A DNA stretch of 64,000 nt from an uncultured Mycobacterium sp. (GCA_900078375.1 FLQS01000056.1:48767-112766); one strand, 5' to 3'. Numbered from the stretch's first letter, positions 25,115 through 34,555 are shown. Made by a program: numbers and translations. Notes: generated from the letters alone by a model not told the origin.

Positions 25115-26491
25115 GTGGCTTCGCCGATTATCGAGAGCCCGGTTCACGACGCGGTCGATCAGTTGATCGCCGATCAGGAAAAGGTGTTCCTGGCGCGCCA
25201 GCCGCGCAGCACCGAAATGATCAGCCGCGCACGCGAACACCTCGCGGGCGGGGCCACGTCGAACTGGCAGATCGCCCAGCCGCAGGCGGTCTGGATGAGC
25301 CACGGCGCGGGCTCCAAGGTCTACGACGTCGACGGCACCGAGTACGTGGATATGCACGGCGGCTACGGCGCTTCCATCGCCGGACATGCCCACCCCGCGA
25401 TCGTCGAGGCGGTCAGCAGGCAGGTCCGCCGCGGTACGCATTTCGCGCAACCCACCGAGGACGCCATCTGGATCTCCGGGGAACTGGCCCGACGGTTCGA
25501 TTTGCCGTTGTGGCGCTTTGCCAATTCCGGCACCGAGGCCACGATGGACGCTGTGCACCTTGCCCGGTCGGTGACCGGCCGGGACCTCATCATCAAGGTC
25601 GAAGGTTGCTACCACGGCCATCACGACTCGGTGGAGGTCTCGGTGCTCCCGGAGGCCGACCAGGTCGGACCGCGCGAGCATCCGATCGGGGTGCCGGGCA
25701 ACAGCGGTATCCCCGCGGCGATCCGCGACCTGGTGGTCGTGGTGCCGTTCAACGACCCGGAAGCCGTCGCCCGGGCGCTGGCCGAACATCGCGGCCAGGT
25801 GGCGGCGATGATCGTGGAACCGGTGATGATGAACGCCGGCATCATTCCGCCCGACGATGGCTATCTGGCCGCGATCCGCGACCTCGTGCACGCCGACGGC
25901 GGCCTGCTGATCTACGACGAAGTCAAGACCGGCTTCACCACGGGGCCTGGCGGCGTCACCGCCATGTCCGGCGTTGTTCCCGACATCATCTGTCTGGCAA
26001 AGGCTTTGGGCGGTGGCATCGCCGTCGCCGCGATCGGTGGTACCGCCACCGTGATGTCGGCCATCGCCGACGGCCGGTACGAACAGGTCGGCACCTTCAA
26101 CGGCAATCCGCTGGCGATGGCGGCCACCAGGGCCACCCTGGCCGAGGTACTGACACCGGCCGCCTACGCGCGCATGGATTCGCTGGCCGAGCGGCTTCGC
26201 CGCGCTTTGGAGGCGACGACGGCCGAACACGGTTACGGTTGGCACGTGGTGAGCATCGGGGCCAAGGGTTGCGTGACGTTCAAACGCGACCCGGTCCACG
26301 ATTTCCGCGATTTTCTCCAGATCGACGACCGGTTGGGCCACTTGCACTGGCTCATGCAGCACAACGGCGGCGTATTCCTACCGCCTTGGGGCAAGGTGGA
26401 GCAATGGTTGCTATCTGTTCAGCACGACGAGGCCGATGTCGACCGGTTTGCCGCGAACTTCGCCCGGCTCGCGCGGGCGGTGGCGGCCTGA
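25115..26491 (+). CDS. Class III aminotransferase (GSA-aminotransferase-like)
   Basis: A PLP enzyme of about 458 residues in the aspartate-aminotransferase superfamily class III, closest in look to glutamate-1-semialdehyde aminomutase-like and omega-amino acid transaminases. Motifs: NSGTEATMDAVHLAR (phosphate loop), CYHGHHDS, DEVKTGF with the PLP-contacting Asp, and the Schiff-base Lys in CLAKALGGG. The GTG at 25115 was chosen for GGAAGG seven bases upstream; an in-frame ATG at 25061 abuts the operator and would require a leaderless message. It is followed by the transporter ATPase gene. It is not hemL itself: the neighbours are catabolic. Confidence 0.86.
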   Translation: MASPIIESPVHDAVDQLIADQEKVFLARQPRSTEMISRAREHLAGGATSNWQIAQPQAVWMSHGAGSKVYDVDGTEYVDMHGGYGASIAGHAHPAIVEAVSRQVRRGTHFAQPTEDAIWISGELARRFDLPLWRFANSGTEATMDAVHLARSVTGRDLIIKVEGCYHGHHDSVEVSVLPEADQVGPREHPIGVPGNSGIPAAIRDLVVVVPFNDPEAVARALAEHRGQVAAMIVEPVMMNAGIIPPDDGYLAAIRDLVHADGGLLIYDEVKTGFTTGPGGVTAMSGVVPDIICLAKALGGGIAVAAIGGTATVMSAIADGRYEQVGTFNGNPLAMAATRATLAEVLTPAAYARMDSLAERLRRALEATTAEHGYGWHVVSIGAKGCVTFKRDPVHDFRDFLQIDDRLGHLHWLMQHNGGVFLPPWGKVEQWLLSVQHDEADVDRFAANFARLARAVAA

Positions 26492-26516
26492 TCACCTGCC
26501 GTGGGGACGGCCGCCG

Positions 26517-27659
26517 GTGACCGGCGGCGCGATCCGGCTGCACCAGCTGGCGAAGTCGTTCGACGGAGTTCCCGCCGTGACGGGTATCGACCTGGATATC
26601 CCCGCGGGACAGTTCTATTCGCTTCTTGGCGCATCCGGCTGCGGTAAGACCACGACGCTGCGGATGATCGCCGGCTTCGAGAAGCCCGACTCGGGCCGCA
26701 TCGAACTCGACGGGCGTGACGTCGCGCAGGATCCGCCCCACAAGCGTCCGGTGAACACCGTGTTCCAGACCTACGCGCTCTTCCCGTTCATGACGGTGTG
26801 GGACAACGTCGCGTTCGGTCTGCGCTACCAGAAGACCCCCAAGGACGAGATCAAGCGCCGCGTGGGCGAAGCGCTCGAACTGGTCAGGATGCGCGGGTTC
26901 GCCAAGCGCCGGCCCACCCAGCTTTCCGGCGGCCAGCAACAACGTGTCGCGCTGGCCCGCGCGCTGGTGCTGCAACCCAGGGTGCTGCTGCTCGACGAGC
27001 CGCTTGGCGCACTGGATGCCAAGCTGCGCAGGCAACTTCAGCTCGAGCTGCGCGCTGTGCAGCGCGAGGTCGAGATCACGTTCGTCTACGTCACCCATGA
27101 CCAGGATGAGGCGCTCACGATGAGCGACCAGATCGCCGTACTGGCCGAGGGACGGGTCGAACAGGTCGGTCCCCCGCAGGAGATCTACTCCGCCCCGGCG
27201 ACCACGTACGTGGCCGGATTCCTCGGTGCGGCAAATATTTTCGATGCCGATATCCTGGAGAGCGACGCCGGATCGGCGCTCTGCTCGGCGCTGGCGACCA
27301 GACTCGGCGCGACGGTGGACAGCTCATGCAGGCGCGGCCCGGCCGCGATCGTCATCCGGCCGGAGCGCATCACCCTGCAATCCCCCGACGATCCGGTGTC
27401 GCCCGGGCACAATGCGATCAGCGGCACCGTGGCCCAGGTCGTTTATCACGGGGCATCGACCCAGGTTCACGTCAACGTCGGCGAGCCCACCGCGCTTGTC
27501 GTCGACGTCCCCAACCAATCCGGGCCGGGCTCCGTGGCCTACGGCGCCGGAATGGCCGTCACCTGCGTGTGCACCAACGACGCGGTTCGGGTGCTGGCCA
27601 GAAGTGCTGCGGCCGTCATCAACGATCCGGCGGTAGACCTGGTTGCCAGCCCGGCTTAG
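26517..27659 (+). CDS. ABC transporter ATPase, PotA-type
   Basis: A 380-residue ATPase: Walker A GASGCGKTT, Q-loop TVFQTYALFP, signature LSGGQQQRVALARAL, Walker B VLLLDEPLGALD and switch His in YVTHDQDEALTMSD, followed by a C-terminal TOBE domain (about 285-365) typical of PotA/MalK importers. The GTG at 26517 follows GGGGACGG; an earlier ATG at 26436 lies inside the aminotransferase gene. It powers the PotB-PotC channel encoded on the opposite strand of the same divergent promoter. Its stop overlaps the convergent TetR gene by 4 bp. Confidence 0.91.
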   Translation: MTGGAIRLHQLAKSFDGVPAVTGIDLDIPAGQFYSLLGASGCGKTTTLRMIAGFEKPDSGRIELDGRDVAQDPPHKRPVNTVFQTYALFPFMTVWDNVAFGLRYQKTPKDEIKRRVGEALELVRMRGFAKRRPTQLSGGQQQRVALARALVLQPRVLLLDEPLGALDAKLRRQLQLELRAVQREVEITFVYVTHDQDEALTMSDQIAVLAEGRVEQVGPPQEIYSAPATTYVAGFLGAANIFDADILESDAGSALCSALATRLGATVDSSCRRGPAAIVIRPERITLQSPDDPVSPGHNAISGTVAQVVYHGASTQVHVNVGEPTALVVDVPNQSGPGSVAYGAGMAVTCVCTNDAVRVLARSAAAVINDPAVDLVASPA

Positions 27660-28333
27660 CGCGAGCGCCTGCCGCGGCCAGCCAGCACCGGACGCCGCTT
27701 CTCCCGCGGCAGATCAAGTTCCCGCTCGGCGAAGCGCATCGCGATGTCGTAGGCCACCTTCGAGTCGACCTCCGGATCCTCCAACGCGACCTGAATCGAC
27801 AGGCCATCCAGCAGCGCCGAGAACTCCAGGGCGAACATCCGCGCGTCGACGGCGGATTCCAGCTCGGCCGATTCCACCGCGTCCACGATCATCCGGCGCC
27901 AGCGCGCGTCGAGCTCCACCCGGCCGGCCTTGACCTCGTCGTGCCGGAAGGCCTGCGCCCACAAGTCAAACCACAGCCCCCAGGCGCCGGGGATCTCGTT
28001 CTCTGCTTCCGGAACGCAGGTCCACTGGATCAACAGCGAGAGCCGGTCGCGCAGCGAGGGCACCTCGGCCAGCATCTGTTCGGCCGCCTCGTAGAACGAT
28101 TCCTCGGAATACCGCAGCGCGTCGACGAGCAGCCGATCGCGGGTGCCGAAGTAGTAGATGACCAACGCCGAGCTGACCCCGGCCCGTTTGGCGACATCGG
28201 AGATGCGCGTCTCGGAGAACCCGCGTTCGCAAATGAGCTCCGCTGCGGCGCGCAGCATCTGGATGCGCCGCGCTTCGTTGTTCTCCGTCGCGGGTGCGGG
28301 TTCTGCCATCGTGTCGTACTCCCCTTCAGTCAT
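27656..28333 (-). CDS. TetR-family regulator with BetI-like C-terminal domain
   Basis: A 225-residue repressor. The helix-turn-helix is in ETRISDVAKRAGVSSALVIYYFGTRDRLL (about residues 40-68). The C-terminal half (LEFSALLDGLSIQVALEDPEVDSKVAYDIAMRFAERELDL) resembles the TetR_C_6 ligand domain of BetI-type regulators. The ATG at 28333 or the one at 28309 may be used. It sits beside operator site 2 and between the two catabolic units that carry the same motif, so it is the natural candidate regulator of all three sites. The ligand is unknown. Confidence 0.9.
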   Translation of the reverse strand: MTEGEYDTMAEPAPATENNEARRIQMLRAAAELICERGFSETRISDVAKRAGVSSALVIYYFGTRDRLLVDALRYSEESFYEAAEQMLAEVPSLRDRLSLLIQWTCVPEAENEIPGAWGLWFDLWAQAFRHDEVKAGRVELDARWRRMIVDAVESAELESAVDARMFALEFSALLDGLSIQVALEDPEVDSKVAYDIAMRFAERELDLPREKRRPVLAGRGRRSR

Positions 28334-28358
28334 GCCTGCGCTGGCACTTGTTGAAAGC

Positions 28359-28388
28359 CTAACACTTGGTTAGATTGAACAGTCAGTC
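28359..28388. promoter_or_regulatory. TetR-type operator, site 2, with adjacent palindrome (TetR / flavoprotein promoter)
   Basis: GATTGA-ACAG-TCAGTC (28373-28388) matches sites 1 and 3 at all but three of 16 bases. A TAGATT hexamer (28371-28376) preceded 17 bp upstream by TTGTTG (28348-28353) gives a plausible plus-strand promoter that the site overlaps. Just upstream is CTAAC-ACTTG-GTTAG (28359-28373), a separate inverted repeat that may be a second site. Confidence 0.72.
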
Positions 28389-28424
28389 AAAGATGCCCGT
28401 TCGGGCTGACGAAAGTAGAGCGCC

Positions 28425-30047
28425 ATGTCGAACACCTACGACGCCATCGTCATCGGCGGCGGTCACAACGGACTGGTCTCGGCCGCCTATCTCGCACGCT
28501 CGGGCGCCAAGACCGTCGTTCTGGAGTCGCGGGGTGCGCTGGGCGGCGCGGCCACCACGGAGGCGCCGTGGGAGGACGCCCCGCACCTGCGGGTCACCCG
28601 GCTGTCCTACGTGATGAGCCTGATGCCGCCGACCATCGTGAACGACCTCAGTCTGGAGCGCCACGGCTACAAGGTCCACCCGATGGGCCCCTACTACCAG
28701 GCGTTTCCCGAAGGCGGCTCGCTGACCATCTACGAGGACGACCCCGCCCGCACCCATGAGCAACTGGCCAGATTCTCCAAGAAGGACGCCGACACCTGGC
28801 CCAAGTGGAACGCCTGGCTGGAGGGTATCGCCGACGTCATGGGTCCACTGCTGACGCAGGTGCCACCCAACATCGGTTCACACAAGCCCTCGGATCTGTT
28901 CGAGCTCGCGAAGCTCGGCTGGAGCCAGCGCGGGATGACCACCCGGATGATGGGCGATGTCACCCGGCTGCTGACCATGAGCATCGCCGACCTGCTCGAC
29001 GACTGGTTCGAATCACCGCAAATCAAAGGCGCGCTGGCGGTCAACGGGGTCATCGGGACCTGGGCCGGGCCGTATGAGCCCGGTACCGCCTACGTGATGG
29101 CGCACCACTCCATCGGTGACGTCGGCGACGGTCAGCTCGGCAGTTGGGGATACCCCGAGGGCGGCATGGGCGCGGTATCGGAGGCCATCGCACGCTCCGC
29201 GCGGAGCTTCGGGGCCGAGATCAGGACCAAGGCCCGGGTGTCCCGGATGCTGGTGCGGGGCGGCCGGATCGAGGGCGTGGCCCTGGACAACGGCGACGAA
29301 CTGCGGGCGCCCCTGGTCGTCACCACGCTGCATCCGAAAATCGCTTTCCTGGAGCATATTCCGCGCAACGAGTTGCCCGCGGAGTTCGTCTCCGACATCG
29401 AGCATTTCAAGACCAGAAGCGGTGTGGTCAAGATCAACCTGGCGCTGGGCGAGCTGCCGAACTTCACCGCCGATCCCAGCGACGGGCAGGCCGAACACCA
29501 CACCGGCTCGGTCGAGATGGCGCCAACGATGGAATACATCGAGGCCGCCTTCCAGGACGCCCGCGTCGGCAAGCCCGCATTGATGCCGTTCAGCGACGGC
29601 GTCATCCCCACGACCCTCGACAAGACGCTGAATCCCGATGGCACGCACATCATGTCGCTGTTCACCCAGTGGGTGCCCGCGGCCTGGGCCGACGCTCCGC
29701 ACACCGAGGAGCTCGACGCCTACGCCGACCGTCTGATCGACCTGTACGACCAGGTGGCCCCCGGCTTCAAGTCCTCCATCCTGCACCGCGACATCGTCGG
29801 GCCGCATGAGATGGAGCAGGAGTACGGCCTTATCGGCGGCAACATCTTCCACGGTGAGTTGTCGCTGGAGCAGCTGTTCCACATGCGGCCCGCGCCGGGC
29901 TACGCCGATTACCGCACCCCGATCTCCGGGCTCTACAACGGAAGCTCCGGCACCCATGCCGGCGGCGGGGTGTGCGGCATCCCCGGGTGGCAGGCTGCGC
30001 GGGCCGCCCTGGCAGACACCAAGAAGAAGCGATTCCGCAAGCGATGA
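28425..30047 (+). CDS. FAD-dependent oxidoreductase, PYROXD2 / phytoene-desaturase-like
   Basis: A 540-residue flavoprotein. The N-terminal dinucleotide fold is YDAIVIGGGHNGLVSAAYLARSGAKTVVLE in essence (GxGxxG at 12-17), followed by GALGGAATTE. The C-terminal part has IFHGELSLEQLFHMRP and GLYNGSSGTHAGGGVCG, typical of the CrtI-like PYROXD2 group rather than true carotenoid desaturases; there are no carotenoid genes nearby. It follows operator site 2 and overlaps the acyl-CoA synthetase start (ATGA). It probably oxidises an amine or acyl intermediate of the pathway; the substrate is not known. Confidence 0.86.
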   Translation: MSNTYDAIVIGGGHNGLVSAAYLARSGAKTVVLESRGALGGAATTEAPWEDAPHLRVTRLSYVMSLMPPTIVNDLSLERHGYKVHPMGPYYQAFPEGGSLTIYEDDPARTHEQLARFSKKDADTWPKWNAWLEGIADVMGPLLTQVPPNIGSHKPSDLFELAKLGWSQRGMTTRMMGDVTRLLTMSIADLLDDWFESPQIKGALAVNGVIGTWAGPYEPGTAYVMAHHSIGDVGDGQLGSWGYPEGGMGAVSEAIARSARSFGAEIRTKARVSRMLVRGGRIEGVALDNGDELRAPLVVTTLHPKIAFLEHIPRNELPAEFVSDIEHFKTRSGVVKINLALGELPNFTADPSDGQAEHHTGSVEMAPTMEYIEAAFQDARVGKPALMPFSDGVIPTTLDKTLNPDGTHIMSLFTQWVPAAWADAPHTEELDAYADRLIDLYDQVAPGFKSSILHRDIVGPHEMEQEYGLIGGNIFHGELSLEQLFHMRPAPGYADYRTPISGLYNGSSGTHAGGGVCGIPGWQAARAALADTKKKRFRKR

Positions 30048-32101
30048 CCGACTGCCGCCGGGCGGCCGTGGCCGCGATGCTGGAGGCCCGCTCGGTGGCA
30101 CTGGTCGGCGCCAGCCCGAGGCCGGGCAGCTTCGGCGAGCGGATGATCATCGAGGCGCGCCGCAGCTCGGCGCGCATGCATCTGGTCAACCCGCGCTACG
30201 ACAACATCGACGGCATCGCCTGCGCACCATCGCTGGCCGCACTCGACGAGCCCGTCGACCTGGTGCTGCTCGGCGTTCCGGACACCGCACTGAGCGACGA
30301 GCTCAAAGCCGCTGCCGCGGTCGGGGCACGGTCCGCCGTCATCTTCGGCTCCGCGCACGGCGCCGCGTTGCGTCAGGCGGTCGCGGCGACCGCCGCCGAA
30401 GCCGGGATGGCGGTCTGCGGCGCGGGCTGCATGGGTTTCGTCAACAACGCCACCGGACTGCGCGCGCTCGGCTACCTCGAGCCCGATCCCCTACCGCCAG
30501 GCGGAGTTTCGCTGGTGACGCATTCCGGCTCGGCGTTCTCCACCATCCTGCGGGCCGGGCGTGGGTTCGGGTTCCGGTTGGCGATCTCGTCGGGCCAGGA
30601 ACTGGTCACCGACACCGCCGACTATCTGGACTACATCGTGGAGGACCCGGACACCACGTTGATCGCGCTGCTGCTGGAGACCCCCCGGTCGGTGGGTCGG
30701 TTGCGGGCGGGGCTGTACCGCGCCGCCGAGCGCGACGTCCCGGTGGTGATCCTGCCGGTCGGCCACTCCCCGCGCGGGCGTGCCATGGTCGCCGCGCACT
30801 CCGGCGCGCTGGCCGGCGACGCCGCAGGCTGGGCGGCGTTCTGCGCCGACACCGGCACCGTTCGAGTCTCGGACATGGCCGAATTCACGGACACTATCGA
30901 ACTTTTCGAGGCCGGCCGACGCCGCCGACCCGGATCGCACGGGATCGCGACGGTGCACGACTCCGGGGCCGAACGCGCGCTGTGCGCCGACATCGCTCAC
31001 GATCTCGCCGTAGACTTCGCCGAACTCGCCGCCCCGACGCTGGCCGCCGTCGGCGAGCTGCTCGACGAGGGGCTGGCGCCCGGCAATCCGCTCGACGTGT
31101 GGGGCACCGGCGCGGATACCCGCGAACTGTTCGGCGGCTGCCTGCGGGCACTTGTCGAGGATCCCGGTGTGGCGGTGACCGCGCTGGCCGTCGATCTGGT
31201 CACCGAGTTCGACGATGACACCGCCTACGCCGACGCCATCCTGGACGTCGCAGCAACCAACGGCAGCCCGTTGGCCGTGCTGGCCTCGGTGCCGTCGGCG
31301 ATCGACCCGCCCACCGCGAAGCGGCTGCGCAGCAACGGTATTCCGGTGCTCGAAGGAGCCCGAAGCGGTATCGCCGCACTGGGCCATCTGGCGCGCTGGC
31401 CACTACCGGTGTCGACGGAAGCCCCCGAGATCGACGCCGAACGCGCGCAACGCTGGGCGACCAGGCTGGCCGAGCCCGGCTGGGACGCTCCGACCGCCTT
31501 CGCTCTGCTCGCCGACTACGGCATCCCGGTGACGCGGTCGCGCACCGCCAACGACGCCACCGAAGCGCTGGCCGCGGCGGAGACACTCGGCTATCCGGTC
31601 GCACTGAAAACTCAAGGCAGCGAGCACAAGAGCGACGTCGGCGGGGTGGCCCTCGGCATCCCCGACGCCGAATCACTGCGCGCGGCCTACCAGGAGATGG
31701 CGGGCCGGCTGGGATCGACCGTCAGCATTGACGCGATGGCGCCTGCGGGCGTGGAGATCTCAGTCGGCGTGGTGCGTGACGACAACTTCGGCCCGCTCGT
31801 CGTGGTCGCCGCCGGCGGCACGCTGGTGGAACTGCTGGCCGACCGCGCGGTCGCCTGCGCACCGGTCAGCCTCGAGACGGCCGTGGCGCTGTTGAGGTCG
31901 TTGCACACCGCGCCGCTGCTGACCGGCTGGCGGGGCGCGCCACCGGTCGGCATGGCTGCGCTGGCCGATGCCGTCGTCGGATTCTCGCAACTGGCAATCG
32001 AACTCGGCGAGCACCTCGACGCGGTCGAGGCCAACCCCGTCATCGCCTCGGCCACCGGTGTCGTCGCTGTCGACGCCTTGGTGATCCCCCGCGTGCGCTA
32101 G
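30044..32101 (+). CDS. NDP-forming acyl-CoA synthetase (fused alpha and beta parts)
   Basis: A 685-residue ligase of the ADP-forming acetyl-CoA synthetase family. The CoA-binding Rossmann domain starts near residue 15 (SVALVGASPRPGSFG); succinyl-CoA-ligase-like domains follow, with the likely phosphohistidine in VAAHSGALAGD (about residue 250); a C-terminal ATP-grasp region begins near 480 (YGIPVTRSRTANDATEALAAAETLGYPVALKTQG). It would activate a carboxylic acid from the pathway to a CoA thioester, which fits the acyl-CoA dehydrogenase of the same putative regulon. Start chosen at 30044 because it overlaps the flavoprotein stop. Some family members act on DMSP or protein lysines instead. Confidence 0.86.
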   Translation: MTDCRRAAVAAMLEARSVALVGASPRPGSFGERMIIEARRSSARMHLVNPRYDNIDGIACAPSLAALDEPVDLVLLGVPDTALSDELKAAAAVGARSAVIFGSAHGAALRQAVAATAAEAGMAVCGAGCMGFVNNATGLRALGYLEPDPLPPGGVSLVTHSGSAFSTILRAGRGFGFRLAISSGQELVTDTADYLDYIVEDPDTTLIALLLETPRSVGRLRAGLYRAAERDVPVVILPVGHSPRGRAMVAAHSGALAGDAAGWAAFCADTGTVRVSDMAEFTDTIELFEAGRRRRPGSHGIATVHDSGAERALCADIAHDLAVDFAELAAPTLAAVGELLDEGLAPGNPLDVWGTGADTRELFGGCLRALVEDPGVAVTALAVDLVTEFDDDTAYADAILDVAATNGSPLAVLASVPSAIDPPTAKRLRSNGIPVLEGARSGIAALGHLARWPLPVSTEAPEIDAERAQRWATRLAEPGWDAPTAFALLADYGIPVTRSRTANDATEALAAAETLGYPVALKTQGSEHKSDVGGVALGIPDAESLRAAYQEMAGRLGSTVSIDAMAPAGVEISVGVVRDDNFGPLVVVAAGGTLVELLADRAVACAPVSLETAVALLRSLHTAPLLTGWRGAPPVGMAALADAVVGFSQLAIELGEHLDAVEANPVIASATGVVAVDALVIPRVR

Positions 32102-33189
32102 GCGGACACTGCAGCCGGATTGTCGAGCACCGGCGCGAACGCCAGCTCGGCGGCCCCGATCATTAGCGTCTCCGCTCCCAGCGTCGCAGGTACGACCCGC
32201 ACCAATTCGTGCGCCGCGCGCAAGCTGTGCCGCGCCATTTCGGCGGAGAGCACTTCACCGGCGAGCTCGGGGAACACCCGCAGGAAACCGCCGAGGACGA
32301 TCAGCCCCGGGTTGAGCATGTTGACCGCGTTGCCCAGTGCGATGGCCAGATACCGCGCCTGACGTTCGACGGCGGTCCCGGTCTGCCTGACCTGAGTTTC
32401 CAGGCAGCCGATATTGCCGCAGTGACATTGCCCGTCACCGCCGACGTAGGTGTGGCCGAGCTCGCCGGCATACCCGGCCAGTCCGTGTAGCAATTCGCCC
32501 GCCACCACGAACCCCGCACCGATTCCGCCCGCGCCACCGTTGACGTAGATCATGTGGTCGGCGTTGTGGTGACGGCCGAAAAGGTGCTCGGCGATGGCGC
32601 CGGCGTTGGCGTCGTTGGCCGCAAACACCGGCAGTCCCGTTGCCACGGTGAGCATGTGCCCGAAGTCGGCGTCGTGCCACTCCAGGTGCGGCGCCAGTCG
32701 CACCGCCGAACCGCCGTACACCAGGCCTGGCACCGCGGCGCCGATGGCGACGATGCGGCACCCGGGCTCCAGCTTCGAACGCAGCAGCTCGACGGCCCCG
32801 GCTGCGGTGGCCACGGCAGCTTCGGCTGTCGGTACCACGTCGGTGGGAAAATGAAGAGTCTCGAGCACCAGACCGCCCAATCCCACCAAACCCACTGTGA
32901 TGCCGTCGATTTCGGGATTTACCGCCACGCACAACGTCTTGGCCTGCGGGCAGACGATCGGGCTCGGCCGGCCGACCTGGGTTGCGGTTGCCGCCTGGAC
33001 TTCGGCTACCAGCCCGAGCGCGGCCAACTCTTCGACCAAGTCTTTGACGGTGGAGCGCGACAGCCCGGTCCGGCGGGTCAGCTCGGCGCGGCTGAGCGCA
33101 CGGTGCCGGTGGACGAGGGTCAGGACTCCGGACAGATTGCGCCGCCTGACGTCGTCGCTGTTGCTGCCGATCCTGGCTGCACGGGTCAC
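32098..33189 (-). CDS. ROK-family transcriptional regulator (xylose operon, left)
   Basis: A repressor of about 363 residues. An N-terminal winged helix (RRNLSGVLTLVHRHRALSRAELTRRTGLSRSTVKDLVEEL) is followed by a ROK sugar-kinase-like domain with the zinc motif GQCHCGNIGCLE. I chose the GTG at 33189: GGAAAGG lies upstream, the N-terminus then aligns with the second ROK protein in this window, and the alternative ATG at 33258 would place the start inside the xylA promoter. It diverges from xylA and most likely represses it, in the manner of XylR. The stop overlaps the convergent acyl-CoA synthetase by 4 bp. Confidence 0.88.
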   Translation of the reverse strand: MTRAARIGSNSDDVRRRNLSGVLTLVHRHRALSRAELTRRTGLSRSTVKDLVEELAALGLVAEVQAATATQVGRPSPIVCPQAKTLCVAVNPEIDGITVGLVGLGGLVLETLHFPTDVVPTAEAAVATAAGAVELLRSKLEPGCRIVAIGAAVPGLVYGGSAVRLAPHLEWHDADFGHMLTVATGLPVFAANDANAGAIAEHLFGRHHNADHMIYVNGGAGGIGAGFVVAGELLHGLAGYAGELGHTYVGGDGQCHCGNIGCLETQVRQTGTAVERQARYLAIALGNAVNMLNPGLIVLGGFLRVFPELAGEVLSAEMARHSLRAAHELVRVVPATLGAETLMIGAAELAFAPVLDNPAAVSA

Positions 33190-33236
33190 ACGAGCCACCT
33201 TTCCGAATCTGGCCGCAACCGCCGGCCATTGTGGCA

Positions 33237-33266
33237 TTGACAGTGGCATAGGCCACATCTTATGTT
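33237..33266 (+). promoter_or_regulatory. xylA promoter with operator in the spacer
   Basis: TTGACA (33237-33242), an 18-bp spacer and TATGTT (33261-33266) form a near-consensus sigma-A type promoter. The spacer holds the perfect inverted repeat GTGGC-ATAG-GCCAC (33243-33256). A related GTGGCAT half-site lies just upstream at 33231. Binding by the divergent ROK protein is inferred. Confidence 0.72.
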
Positions 33267-33301
33267 CGGCATTAGAACAAATTTAGAATCAGGAGTCCGC
33301 C

Positions 33302-34522
33302 ATGTCCATCCTCGAGTCCTATGCCGCCACCGAGGAGCTCACCGCCCGGCCGTCTGACAAGTTCTCCTTCGGCCTGTGGACCGTCGGGTGGACGGCCAAC
33401 GACCCGTTCGGGGTCGCCACCCGCCCGCCGCTGGACGCTGTCGAGGCCGTCGAACGCCTCGCCGAGCTCGGCGCATACGGACTGACCTTTCACGACGACG
33501 ACTTGTTCGCGTTCGGCTCCTCCGAAGAGCAACGCCGGCGCGCCATCGATCGGCTCACCGCCGCGCTACACGCCACCGGGCTCGTCGTGCCCATGGTCAC
33601 CACCAACCTGTTCACTCAGCCCGTTTTCAAAGACGGCGCCTTCACCAGCAACGATCGCGCGGTGCGGCGGTTTGCGCTACGCAAGACCCTGCGCAACCTC
33701 GACCTTGCCGCCGAGCTGGGCGCCCAGACCTTCGTGCTCTGGGGTGGCCGCGAGGGTAGTGAATACGACAGCGCCAAGGACGTCCGGGCCGCGTTGGAGC
33801 GCTACCGCGAGGCGCTGGACATCTTGTGCCAGTACGTCATCGACCACGGCTACCCCCTACGATTCGCGATCGAGCCCAAGCCCAACGAACCCCGCGGCGA
33901 CATCCTGTTGCCGACGGTCGGCCACGCGCTGGCGTTCATCGAGACGCTCGCGCAACCGCACCTGGTAGGGGTCAACCCGGAGACCGGTCACGAGCAGATG
34001 GCCGGGCTCAACTTCATGCACGGCATCAGCCAGGCGCTGTACTGCGGCAAGCTGTTCCACATCGATCTCAACGGCCAGCGCGGCATCAAGTTCGATCAGG
34101 ACCTGGTTTTCGGTCACGGCGACCTGGCCAACGCGTTCGCCCTCGTCGACCTCCTGGAGAACGGCGGACCCGGCGGGTCAGCCGCCTATACCGGACCGCG
34201 GCACTTCGACTACAAGCCCAGCCGCACCGAGGACATCACCGGCGTGTGGGCATCGGCAGCGGCGAACATCCGTATGTACCTGTTGCTCAAACAACGTGCG
34301 AAGGCTTTCCGCGCCGACCCTGAGGTCGCCGAGGCGCTGGCCGCCGCAAGGGTCGACGAACTGAGCCAGCCCACGCTTGGGCCCGGCGAAACGTACTCCG
34401 ACTTGCTGGCTGACCGGTCGGCATACGAGGAATTCGACGCCGACTCCTATTTTGGCGGAAAGGGTTTCGGCTTCGTTCGGCTGCAGCAACTGGCCGTGGA
34501 GCATCTCATGGGTGCGCGCTAG
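33302..34522 (+). CDS. xylA: Xylose isomerase
   Basis: A 406-residue class I xylose isomerase (D-xylose to D-xylulose, also glucose/fructose). Catalytic and metal residues seen: His64 in TFHDDDL, Glu191 and Lys193 in AIEPKPNEPRGD, Glu227 and His230 in NPETGHEQ, and HIDLNGQRGIKFDQD with the later Asp ligands. The length and motifs match the actinobacterial type (about 385-395 residues). AGGAG precedes the ATG by 6 bases. It leads xylA - binding protein - ATPase - permease - ROK. No xylulokinase gene is present in the window. Confidence 0.95.
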   Translation: MSILESYAATEELTARPSDKFSFGLWTVGWTANDPFGVATRPPLDAVEAVERLAELGAYGLTFHDDDLFAFGSSEEQRRRAIDRLTAALHATGLVVPMVTTNLFTQPVFKDGAFTSNDRAVRRFALRKTLRNLDLAAELGAQTFVLWGGREGSEYDSAKDVRAALERYREALDILCQYVIDHGYPLRFAIEPKPNEPRGDILLPTVGHALAFIETLAQPHLVGVNPETGHEQMAGLNFMHGISQALYCGKLFHIDLNGQRGIKFDQDLVFGHGDLANAFALVDLLENGGPGGSAAYTGPRHFDYKPSRTEDITGVWASAAANIRMYLLLKQRAKAFRADPEVAEALAAARVDELSQPTLGPGETYSDLLADRSAYEEFDADSYFGGKGFGFVRLQQLAVEHLMGAR

Positions 34523-34555
34523 CCGCACCGCCGTCACATAGGGAAGGCGATCGAC

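Noticed and set aside
25115..26491. Aminotransferase as heme-biosynthesis hemL
   Set aside because: It has GSA-aminotransferase-like motifs but sits among transporter and oxidase genes under a TetR operator, with no heme genes nearby.
28425..30047. Flavoprotein as a carotenoid phytoene desaturase
   Set aside because: C-terminal motifs fit the PYROXD2 group, and there is no phytoene synthase or cyclase gene nearby.
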